From NCBI GenBank assembly GCA_009733575.1, contig ML769481.1, forward strand, positions 62,001 through 126,000: DNA of 64,000 bases, read 5' to 3'. A program made the position numbers and the translations under genes. Shown piece by piece: positions 10,601 to 20,270 of this stretch; the first letter of the stretch is position 1; the number at the start of each line of letters is the position of its first letter. The stretch is from Gymnopus androsaceus JB14 (taxonomy: Eukaryota; Basidiomycota; Agaricomycetes; Agaricales; Omphalotaceae). The notes beneath the pieces were generated by a model, which was given only the letters and a program-made list of their open reading frames with translations, had not been told where the DNA came from and did no database searches.

Positions 10601-12538
10601 TTGGGCAAAAAGGCACAAGGTACATTTCAAGATGGTCAAAGAGATGGACACTCCAATGGCACATGACGCCGTATCCGCTGGTGACAAGTTTCGGCATCTT
10701 GTACATCATGCACCAACACCAGACGTAATCAAGGTCAACTTGGCTAAACCAAGGTTAGCAAGATAGAAGTAATGAGAAAGAAAACTTACCGTTCGCCGTA
10801 CCATAGGTTGCATGTTGAGCCAGGTCGAAAACAATCATGCCTTGCACAAAAGACAGAAGCTATACCTCGCAATGTGAGATTCTTTTCTTGGCAACTTTTT
10901 GATTCATGGATGGCTTTATGATCATTGCAGGTGGCCTTTGTCAGAGGTAGTTTCTTATCGAATTTGTTGACGTGTTCCATAAAATTGGGTTGATTCACAA
11001 AGAAGACAGCCCCTCAATCAAACCCTGGATCCTGCTCCTCCGAGGATGCATTCAATCTGGTGCACTTCATATTTGCATCTTGAGCTATGAACAATTTATA
11101 AATGAAGCTGGAAAGAGTGACATTAGAAGAGTGAACCAGACAATGATGAGGATGCTTACCTTTTGGATGCATGAGCAGACTCATAGTTGGGAGGAAGGTC
11201 TATCTCAGGATAAGGACATGCAACACAAATGACTGAGATCTCCCATTTGGATATTATTACAACCACCTGGATCATGGCCTCTTCCGTGTCGCTTGTATAA
11301 GCAAGTTGTCCGCCACTGTCTGCTTGCATGCATGAATTCTTGAAGATGAGACTAGAGAAAAACCTTAAGAATGAAATTGACACAGGTGACCACTAGCACG
11401 TACCACCGGAACCTTCATTCCTGTGTTGTCTGTGACCCTCTCCAGTGTTTCGTAGAATTCAGAACCCGAAGTCTTTCTCATAAGGTTCAACATCTGGAAA
11501 TGTTCCAAGCAATCAAAAGTCACCGCCGTTTTGGGGTTACTTAAGGTTGCGGGCCAAAGTCTTGCACGCAGGAGCTGTTGACGCCAGGTACCAGCAAGAT
11601 GGCAAGAACAGTACCAAACCGTGATATCTTGGATCCCATTCTTGTTGACAACAGTGAGGTTCTCTAATGAGGCTATGCTAACCATCAAGCAAGGTTTCTC
11701 TTTTGTATGACCTCCTAATTCCAAAATCATGCCACAATCCTCCAGAGTGCGTTTGAAGAATTCGCTGTTCCACCGCTAAAGCAAACAGTCATCAGTATTT
11801 GGATTGTACAGAAGGAGAATCTAGTTACCTCCAGCCTATGGAAAGGCATGTAAGCGTGACAATCCGTCATACAATCCTCACAATACAGTTCAGGTGTATA
11901 ACAATTGCAACAACAATGGGGATTATTGATTCTGTCAGTAGCGTAAATATGCCCACAAGAGCACTATGTACGTGTAGCATATATGCCTCGTCCTTCTAGC
12001 CATAACATCTCTTGAACATATGTATCAAGTTCGGGACTCCATTCTGCTAGTTGCTGAAATGGTATTCAGCTAGGGCAAGGTATGAGCAATTGCAATACTC
12101 ACATTGTGTGACCCGTCTTTATTGCATCCCAAACTATCTTCCTCCTCAGCATCAATATCATCTCCTGCCAAAGGTTTTGCCCGCAAAGCCTTTTGTCCAA
12201 AATCTTGGAACAAATAAGAGACAAGGCCTAGCGATGTTGCAATAGATGTCCAGATTAAGACAGGCATATTGTGCAGGGGCACGAACTTGGGGGACATTGG
12301 TTGAATCATGGTTTCTTCCTCTTCAGAGTCACCGGAATCATCGATGTTAGCGGAGTGGTGACAAGTTCTCAAAGATTGGAGAAGGTAGAGGTGGATATAT
12401 TGATATGACTATAATGGATGGGTTTTTCAAACCTTCAGGCTTGTGAAAAGGCTCCTCGTTAGATTTGTCATCTTTGGAGTCGCTGTGGTCATTGGTTGAG
12501 ACCCTGGCCATGAACGGTTTGTGTCTTTTGGGCTTCAT
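7674..12538 (-). pseudogene. KDZ transposase relic with CxC2 cysteine cluster
   Basis: Minus-strand remains of a Kyakuja-Dileera-Zisupton transposase of the agaric CxC2 type. From the N-terminus (MKPKRHKPFMARVS at 12538): LAEWSPELDTYV, LWLEGRGIYA; the cysteine cluster CSCGH..CCCNCYTPELYCEDC..CHAYMPFHRLE; then TVVNKNGIQDITVWYCSC, LLRARLWPATLSNPKTAVTF, FYETLERVTDNTG, CPYPEIDLP, FCARHDCFRPG, LLVPKFHLNAHIERCQ, GVGRTDAEGPERAWS, RDMLDEHFGDWNW, ALENRPVQVEAL and MHPTDLQKARLLDRG, with the C-terminal helices ending near 7674. It is broken by an in-frame TAG just before the cysteine cluster (near 11970), a TGA right after DWNW (near 9225), and a 1.1 kb insertion. It is not expected to be active. The family call is strong; the intron-exon detail is approximate. 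Confidence 0.85.
9261..10413. mobile_element. Nested 1.1 kb insertion inside the KDZ gene
   Basis: In the KDZ frame, MKKMGPG (minus strand, about 10413) should run straight into RDMLDEHFGDWNW (about 9260), but 1.15 kb of unrelated non-coding sequence lies between. The two ends are imperfect inverted repeats of about 45 bp: one reads TTGTAGTGGTACTG..GCCAG..AATCT inward, the other TTGCACCAGTATTAC..GCCAG..AATCT. The interior repeats the motif AGCAAA(N)TCTAG three times (10147, 10178, 10358). I see no coding capacity and no clean target duplication. It is most simply a non-autonomous DNA transposon. Confidence 0.55.
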
Positions 12539-12631
12539 GATGGTGATGTGAGAGAAACAAAATAAGTATACAGTGCATAATACATTATAGCATCTACTTA
12601 CATCTATGTAGATATTAATTGCCTCCTCTAT

Positions 12632-12780
12632 CATAACCCTGTGGCTTAGTGGTCTAGCATGTGGTTTAGTTAATCTAATCACTGTTATTTGTGAAGATTG
12701 CCGGTTTGACTCTGGCTAGGGTTGTGGCTCATGCTGGTCTGGAAATTGTTTTTCAATTGATTGAATACCTAGCTTTTTTT
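12632..12780 (+). repeat. tRNA-derived SINE-like sequence
   Basis: A tRNA-like head has a good A box (TGGCTTAGTGG at about 12640), a B-box-like GGTTTGACTCT (about 12700), and ends that pair as an acceptor stem (TAACCCT near 12633 with AGGGTTG near 12720). The anticodon arm has a 12-base loop, so it cannot be a normal tRNA. A short unrelated body follows, ending in a run of eight T (about 12773-12780), which would terminate RNA polymerase III. A tRNA relic without mobility is the alternative. Confidence 0.4.
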
Positions 12781-12904
12781 TGGTGCCCAAGCTGCACCTG
12801 CACTGTAGAAAGATCATGATATTTACATATATATATAAGCAGCCAAAAATTACACTACAAATTAACTTATTCACTACAAGAAATACACTGTGTGTCAAAG
12901 AGGT

Positions 12905-12968
12905 TCATTTGCACTCCAGATAGACCCAACAAAGACTATCTGCCCAAGGGCGTAGCTCCGAGCAAGGC
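12905..12968 (+). pseudogene. Middle fragment of orphan gene, left of the hAT insertion
   Basis: Reads FICTPDRPNKDYLPKGVAPS then KA, directly up to the hAT end. If the element is removed and one TA kept, the frame continues as K-A-I-P-P-E-S into the open frame at 17101. That is the only support, so this is tentative. Confidence 0.35.
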
Positions 12969-15900
12969 TAGTGTAGGACATGGGTATACCCATGGATATT
13001 CCAGGTCTATACCATACCCATACCCATGATCACCGTACCCACCTGGGTATGGGTCTAATACCGTACCCTTGATACCACGGTATAACTATACCATCTATAC
13101 CCGTGATGGGTCTCGGTATTACCGTGGGTCCTAGATTATAATTTGACTTCATTAAATAATCTTTTATTTAACTCTGTTGAAGAGTCGTAGTGTACTACTA
13201 AGTAATATCCTTGTATCTATTTAAACATTCTCATTATCACCCTCCTCGATCTCATCAGCCTTTTGTTTGCCTTTACTTCCCATGTTGGAACTGACAGCAG
13301 CAAGGATATCCTTGTCACGTACAAGATCGTATCAACTCCAGCTCCCAAGACAAAGGAAGCTCCGGATGGACTTGCCTGCCAAGCAATTGTGTGTAAAATG
13401 AAGCAGATGTCGGCCTTGGGAGAAAACACGCTCAATGGCTGTTGATGTAGCTGCAATATGGTAATATTAGTAAAGCATTCGCGGAAAGAAGGAGTAAGGG
13501 CATCCAAGCACTGACCAGGAACACAAAGAAAATCAAGTGCCATGCGTGAAAGCACAGGGTACACTTGTCATTTAGTCCACCACCATTGAATGGGATCATC
13601 GCATGGCTCGGTAGAGGTTGTCAAATAGTCATCAAGGTCGTTACGCTTAGCTGATGACATAGGCAGATTAATATGGGCAAATATATTGAAGGTTGATGTC
13701 AATGCTGATGCAACACTTGGTTCTGGCTAGAGCTGGATGAGCATTAAGGATGAGAATCATCAAACCACTTGCCATTTCAGTATTGTTGGAGGTGGTATTT
13801 CTATCAGCGTAGTACTTGTATTGATCCCGAACTATGTTTTCTGCAGTATCGATCCATTCTTTTTCCCAACCACAATTACGGAAGTACTCAAGCTTGAGCT
13901 TGGGATGTAAAACTAAAAAAAGAGTAAGATAAATCAATACAAGAAGGGATACGTACTCATTGCAATCTGATAGACATTGGAATCATCAGTGCGTGAATAG
14001 TACCGGTTAAGTGTTGATTGTGCAAGTTCCAGTGCTGATCGTACTGCTGGATGGACATCCCGCTTGGGAGTAGAACCAAAGAAGTCATCGATGATATCCA
14101 TCATCGGAATGACTTGTGAGATTGTACTAACTGTGTCCTTGGAAAATAGCATTGTCGCATTCTTGAAGATCTGAAGTATTGTTAATATTAGTGAAAATAG
14201 AAATGGGTATGCAAAGCCTAACTGACCTCAAGTACATAAAGAAGATCATCGACAATATCCCACTGCATATCAGAGAGCTCGAACTTGCGCAGGTTCAAAG
14301 ATTTATTGGCCGTGATATTGTCAATGACTGTGGAATACTTTTGGGCAACCAGAAGCATGTCATATGTTGAGTTCCAGCGTGTAGCGACATCACGAGGAAG
14401 GAGTCGTTCATTAAGACCATGCGTTTTGCAAGTGGTGCGCCAAGCAGGAAGCACAATTGTAGTTGAATGTATAATAGCAAAAGAGAGATGATGAATCTAT
14501 ATTAAAGGTAATTTAAGCATGAATCATACAGATAAAATGGCAGAGCATGCCTTTGAGATCACAGTGCAAACATCCTCTGTGTTCTGAAGTACCTCAGCTT
14601 GCTGATCCTCATCCATCTGCTCAAACTCGTCTAGTACCTCATCATCATCATCATTATCTCCATCCCCATCGTCATCATCTGAAGCATCAACAAGGTCAGG
14701 AAGTTCATCATTACCAGTGTCATTGACCTCTTCATTATCCTCTGGGTCCTTGTCACTACCATCTGTATCCGCATCTCCCTTCTTCTTCTTCTCAAGGCCA
14801 AATGGTTTGAGCAAAGATTTACATGCAAGGTTGAGGGTGTGGTTAAAGCAGCGGATACGATTACTAGCATCAAACACGTTGTTGGGGTTTTCCAAAAGTT
14901 TGGTGGTCTGAGTATCATTTGATGTCGCATTATCACCAGTGAATGCAAGAATCTGTAAGAAATACAGGTAAATGAGCACATGGCATGAGAGAAGCACAGT
15001 ATAAACAGCATACTAACCTTATTTTGTAGTCCATGACATGCCAACATCTCGTCGAACTCACGAGAGAGAACTTCGCCACTATGCGACTACTCAAAGCTGA
15101 ATTCAGTTATGAAAATCCAAGAGCATTTGAAACACCTACCTCAGCAATCTCAAATACATCCAACAGAAAAACCATCGGATGTCCCTCATGCTGAAGATGC
15201 ACAGTCCAGGCCGCCATAGCACGGTGATTCGGTGAAGTCCATGCATCAGTGGCAAAGCTTAGGCGGCCAGAGTAGTTCTACATGATGGAAGTATTAGCAT
15301 TAGATGAAGAGAATAACGCTGGGAATTTACTTGTAATAGATTGTCAATTCACTCCTGACATCTGTCGAAACTCTCCTGTACATCTCGAGCAACAGTGCAA
15401 CGGCCAGGGAGAACAGCCTGGGGACGTCCAGCAAGCATAAGCTCCCTGAACTTGCAATCCTCAATAATCTGAATAGACCGAGTGCTTTCCATTACCCAGC
15501 ATACTAGATTGGCTCTAATAAATACTCAGTATACACTACCTGGCAGGTAAATATAATAACTCACCGTATCTGAGGGTTAGAATGAGCTTGGTGAGTCACT
15601 CCAACTGGTGCAGAACCTTGACCACCAAACGCAGCATAAATTGAATCATCGGGATGCCTGGAACTCCCTACTCCTTGTGCAGAATCAACGGCATCTTGGC
15701 CAAAACACTGGACGGCATGCTTTTTCATGTTACCTGTGGATGACTTATCCTTCTTGTCCTGGTACCGCCGAACGCCACCAGTACTACAACAATGACGTGC
15801 TGCACACTTGAAAAAGTGGTATTTCCAACCATTGTCATATCCTATTGTGACCTCTGGCTTGAAAAAGGAATAGACTGGCGAGTTCCAGTGGGGACAAAGA

Positions 15901-17100
15901 GCATCTAAAAGCACTTAGTATAAAGCAAACAATAATTAAACATGTAATACTTACCAATTTCAGCTTTGTCCGCTGCAGCCTGTGCAGTATTGTCAGCCGT
16001 AGCCTGAGCATCATCGTTACGATCCTCATTATTGGAGACAGCAATAACATCTATAGAATTGTGTCAGTCAATTCAGACCAAGTAAAATAAATCATGAGCT
16101 TACTAGAGGTAGATGATTGTTGAGATTTTTGCAATTTTGAAGAGCGTTTAGTGAGTGCTTCCTTGACAGAGCGACCAGCTTTCTTGACTGTCTCTAATAC
16201 AGTTGAGACAGCTGAGTGAACAGAAGAACCAGAGGTAGATCCAGCATTAGAGCTTGCGGCGCGAGCCTTTTTGGAAGGAGGGGCAGAGTTAGCTGGCTTC
16301 TTTGTCTTTGCCATAGAGATAAGGAGTGAGGGATTCGGTGTAGCTTTATATGGTGTTTGAAAGGCGCTCAGGGCATGGAACAAAAATTCTACCTGAGCCA
16401 ATAAGCATTCAGAACCACAAAGATGAAACGAGGGACTCACTGCCGCAGTTCCTTGCGCATGGATTCCACAAATTGCTAAAAGGTGAGAGTTGCTTCCATT
16501 GATCTATACTTCAATGTACTTGGCTAGTGCACTCCCAATGAGATTTTAATGTGGTTGAAATATCAACATAGCGGAGAAATAGAGCTATCCACAGACACCA
16601 ATAATGGCGGTATTTGCATAGCAAGGAATGTACACAAATGCAAACCTAGAGAAGGTATATCTTATAACCATGAATTTACTTCCATGCTTATTCTCGACTT
16701 TTGCGCATGCAGAACCGGATGGCAGTTTAGCTATTGGACTGAGCAGGCTGGATTTCAAGCGATTGTGGATTCCGGCTCAAAAAACTCGATGTATTGGTAT
16801 TTTAAAGCTGATAACAAGTGTGGCGTACATGCGTAGAAGCTGCTGCAATGCCAACGGATGAGACTACAGGCAGCCACAAGGGCAGTTGGCGTTGATGAAG
16901 AGATGAACAAGAAGCAAAATGCCATGTCATTTGCCCAATCTCTGGCTGGCACCCATGCCAGGTTTTGATCGGAAATACCCATGGTCTCTGTGGGCTGGGT
17001 CTCGGTATTGACGGGTTCAGGTAATAATGAGACCGTACCCATACCTGTCGGACCCACTGTACTCATACCGTGGGTGCACCCATACCCGTGTCCTACACTA
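12969..17100 (-). mobile_element. hAT-type DNA transposon relic with terminal inverted repeats
   Basis: The left end begins TAGTGTAGGACATGGGTAT. The right end, read on the opposite strand, begins TAGTGTAGGACACGGGTAT. Both termini are followed by subterminal arrays of GGGTAT/TACCC motifs (12986-13130 and 16975-17090). A degraded hAT transposase lies between them on the minus strand. I find no 8-bp target duplication, which a recent hAT insertion should have. The flanks share only the TA that is also part of the terminal repeat. Confidence 0.82.
13221..16314 (-). pseudogene. hAT transposase, degraded
   Basis: The minus-strand frame starts MAKTKKPANSAPPSKKARA at 16314. It then shows a BED-finger-like segment (HFFKCAARHCC..NMKKHAVQCFG, with Cys and His spacing of that kind), RCTVARDVQESFDRC, YSGRLSFATDAWTSPNHRAM, HPMVFLLDVFEIAE, LAFTGDNATSND, a very acidic insert, LPRDVATRWNSTYDML, YHPKLKLEYF-like VLHPKLKLEYFRNCGW, and the hAT dimerisation region (RMALDFLCVPATSTAIERVFSQGRHLL), ending ENV at 13221. 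Three in-frame TGA codons occur where the family has sense codons: after DRCQE (about 15350), after WWWTK (about 13573), and after CLGSWS (about 13360). It is not expected to be active. Confidence 0.85.
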
Positions 17101-17723
17101 TCCCTCCTGAGTCAACTGCCTCTATTCCAGACAAGCTCATTGATCCTGTTCTGAGAGGCCTGTCAGCTTCTGATACCATAACATGTTCTGCACCTCCTGT
17201 TGGGCAATCTGAACCGGAACTGCCTAGAAATCCCACTCAGCCACCACCTCCACCTCCATCATCAAGTCCATTCGGTACTGCCTCTCAACCTTCACCTACT
17301 CCATCAGTTGATGATTCCTCGGAGCCTTTGTCTACTCCATTGCCCAATAGTCCATCTCAGCTACAAAGTGCCTTCCATGTCTTCTTGTTTGTGTTGCAAG
17401 AGGATGGAGTGGTGGAAGGAGTGGTGAATAAAAGCAGCAGGAAACGCAAAGTCCAGCCATGGAAGAAGGTCCCTAAAGTGGCACAAGTAGAAGTCAGTGG
17501 TATTGGGAAAGAGAACATCCCTCCCCTGGAAATTGTGCTGCTTCATCAACAACCGGCTGAAGTTGCTCAAGGTCGGATCTCTCGAGAACGTGTACCAAAA
17601 TTGCTTGGTGGCCCAGAGACAATTGACGCATGCAAATGGTGGTTGGGAATTGGAAAGTACAAATCTGTAGATGATGGTGAGGGTATTGACAAGCTGCCTG
17701 CTAAACGTACCAAGATCAACTAA
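17101..17723 (+). CDS. Orphan low-complexity basic protein, 3' fragment
   Basis: Open for about 207 codons from the hAT edge to a stop at 17723, with no ATG start of its own at the left edge. The N-terminal half is Pro/Ser-rich (PTQPPPPPPSSSPFG). The C-terminal half has basic, nuclear-signal-like clusters (SSRKRKVQPWKKVPK, LPAKRTK), the segment GIGKENIPP, and CKWWLGIGKY. I do not recognise the family. The frame opens out of the hAT terminus, so the 5' part was probably cut off by the insertion. It may be the C-terminus of the orphan that starts at 7003. Confidence 0.45.
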
Positions 17724-18164
17724 TGTATTGTTGTTTGTTGTCGTGTTGCCATCCATTGCATTTGTTCTGATTTCTTGGGCTGCGCTGTACCCTACATCTG
17801 ATCTAATAACTGCTGTGTTTTTGTTTCTTGCAATCTTTGCTATCTATTGTTGTCCGCGTATATATTATTGTTATCTTGATATGCTGTATACATATTACAT
17901 CCTGTAATATCTTGTAGTATACACTATTTATATGAAGTTGTATTTATTGTATTTTTGGCCAATGGCCACGGTCAAGTTTGTAGGCGAGATCTGAGGAGAA
18001 CAGGGGGCATGGGGCAGGCATCAACTTCCTAAGTAATGCAATTCTCTAATGCTAAATATGCTTCAGAAGCGGGAGCATTTCTCAGAGGCGGGAGCAGGGC
18101 CAAGATTTTTTTCAAGGGCAGGAACAGGGTGCATGGTTTTTTTTTCAGGGGTGGGAATCACGCG

Positions 18165-18750
18165 CATGGGCGAGGCCAAGTAGCGCGCTATTCAAAATTA
18201 CAAGTGTTTTATATCTATTATGTGAATTTGCACTTTTCGTTTAAGTTTTTGACAATGGGGGGCGTGAATGAGCGGAGGGCGGACAAAACAAGTCGGGGGC
18301 AGGAAAAACAAGCGGAAAGCGGGAAGCAGGAATAATCAAAAGCAGAAAACAGGATGCAATAATCAAATATGTGTGGAATGCAGTACAGTAGATAGATGCA
18401 CGCGGTTACAACAATCAATCATTTGAGCAAAATATTATTTACATGGGCAGGGCCAAGCAGTGCGTTGTTCAAACATTACAAGTGTTTATATCTACATGTT
18501 TATATCTATAAAGTATTATGTGAATTCGCCCTTTTCATTTGAGATTTTGACAATGGGGGGGGGGGGGGGGGGGGGGGGAAGGTGGGCAAAACAAGCGGGA
18601 GGTGGGAAAAATCAGCGGGAGGGAAGTGGGAGTAATCAAAAAAGTGGGAAACAAATGGAACAATCAAATGCGCGTGGAATGCAGTACAGTAGATGCGCGC
18701 GATCACAACGATCAATCATTGATTCATTTGAGCAAAAATTATTATTATTA
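18165..18750 (+). repeat. Two tandem copies of a 277-bp unit with a 24-base G run
   Basis: Copy 1 starts CATGGGCGAGGCCAAG at 18165 and copy 2 CATGGGCAGGGCCAAG at 18442. Both continue with the same order of landmarks: TTACAAGTGTTT, TATGTGAATT, TTTTGACAATGGGG, GTGGAATGCAGTACAGTAGAT and CAATCAATCATT. In copy 2 the G tract is expanded to 24 bases (18555-18578), against 6 in copy 1. Confidence 0.8.
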
Positions 18751-19539
18751 TTACTGATTGGCTCGGATAGAGCTTTGAGCCTATAACCACTTTTGGCTCT
18801 GTGGTACCCAAGCCCGAAAGGGATGTCCCATTATAGGTGCGAGCTTGTATACAAATGGCTTGACTTACAATGGTAACACATTTGTAGACATAAGCATCTA
18901 TTACAACTGTAAGGATTTTTGTATACAATATTTGTGTCTGGGGCTCGTTCCTGCGGTGACAGTAGAGGACATTTCAGTGAGACCTTTCAAACAAGAGAGG
19001 TGAATGGGAGTTCTAGGATCTTCGAGTCAAAGAAGGACACTGTCATAGTTTGGACATAAAACATATTTAGTATGGGAAAATTGATGAAGTCGGGAACATG
19101 GCGCACAAAAATTTGTGATGCTCTTATTTAATCACCTGATATCACCAGTGCGCCATTTATTCCATTCACATTCTTCAAAATTATGAATGCGGGCACACCT
19201 TTCGGGACAGTTCACGACAAGACAAAGGAGCTCTTATAGATCATGGAAAGTGGCCTCTGCCTTCGACACCGTGGAGCCGAGACTGTATTTTATATGCAGC
19301 CCTAGTCTCAGGTCCTAACGAGAGTCGGAGCTCCAGCTGTAGCATTTTGTACCGATGTGGAACAGGACAAACAGGACGAGGAGGATGGGAAATATCCTTA
19401 TCAAAGTCGCATTCCCGAGTTTTCGAAGGACCCGGACATACCTACTTTCAAGGATAATGATCTTATTATCCAGACTCTGAAGGGTGTTCTTTCTTTCGAG
19501 ATCGAAGAAGTCGAATTTCCTCTGCGACATGAATTACTG

Positions 19540-19618
19540 CACCCTCGATGTGGTGTAAGTACATCCAAATTTCGTGCATGGCCAATAATATTTACAGATA
19601 TTGTACAAGATTGATGTA
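19540..19618 (+). repeat. Short dispersed repeat, copy 2
   Basis: Partner of 3268-3333: CACCCTCGATGTGGTGTA followed by ATATTTACAG and TTGATGTA. Confidence 0.4.
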
Positions 19619-20270
19619 CAGAAAAGCTTTATATTTAAATTCGATGGATTTCGCGCATGGAATTGTTGGTAGGTATAATTGATAGGTATAGGCATGGGCA
19701 TGGGCCATGGCATGCAAGAGAGGATTCTTCAAAGGAAGCATCAGTTCAATTCTTCAGTGGAACCCGATCTCACTCACCATTACCGATGCTTGCCTTCGCC
19801 AGTGGCAATAAGGATTACAGTCCAAATGAAGGTTGTAACGGGATGCATCTACGTGAGTGCTTGTCGTTAATCGCGAAATACGTTGAAGAGACCGGCATAA
19901 CAGACGCACCAGTAAGACACTATAGTGTAACTGAGAGTGGATTTACTTAGTGAAAGAACGTTGAAGTGTCTCTTTATATCTTTCTTTCGTTCAGTCTGGA
20001 CTATTCGGCCTCCGTCATTACGATACGGAGAGAATATGGGGAAATCTGGGGTGAGTACCACGGTCGAGCCAGCAAGCTGGATTCATATCCAGGCTCTGCG
20101 AGTATAGTCTAGTCCTGGTCTACAACTTTCAAATCTAGACCCAGGCCCGCGTCATAACATACTAACTAATGCATAATATAATAAGTTTGTATCAATAAAA
20201 TTTACACCGTGTGGTATGCGAATGGTATGTGCCTCGTTACTGGAGGCTCGATATAGAGCCCTAAGTGACA

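Larger units (their letters stand above)
17724..20270. other. Gene-poor, repeat-bearing region
   Basis: About 2.5 kb without a supported gene. It holds the 277-bp tandem repeats and G run (18165-18750), a stretch at 19300-19614 that is open without an ATG (EFSKDPDIPTFKDND, LSFEIEEVEFPLRHE; not recognised), and GGGCAT-type repeats near 19695. The open stretch could be a decayed exon. Confidence 0.4.

Noticed and set aside
12632..12727. Functional tRNA gene
   Set aside because: The enlarged anticodon loop and long variable region do not allow a normal cloverleaf.
18165..18750. CRISPR-like array
   Set aside because: Only two 277-bp units with no short regular spacers, in a eukaryotic genome.
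19657..19950. Plus-strand 97-codon frame
   Set aside because: No splice support or family similarity; it begins in a GGGCAT simple repeat.
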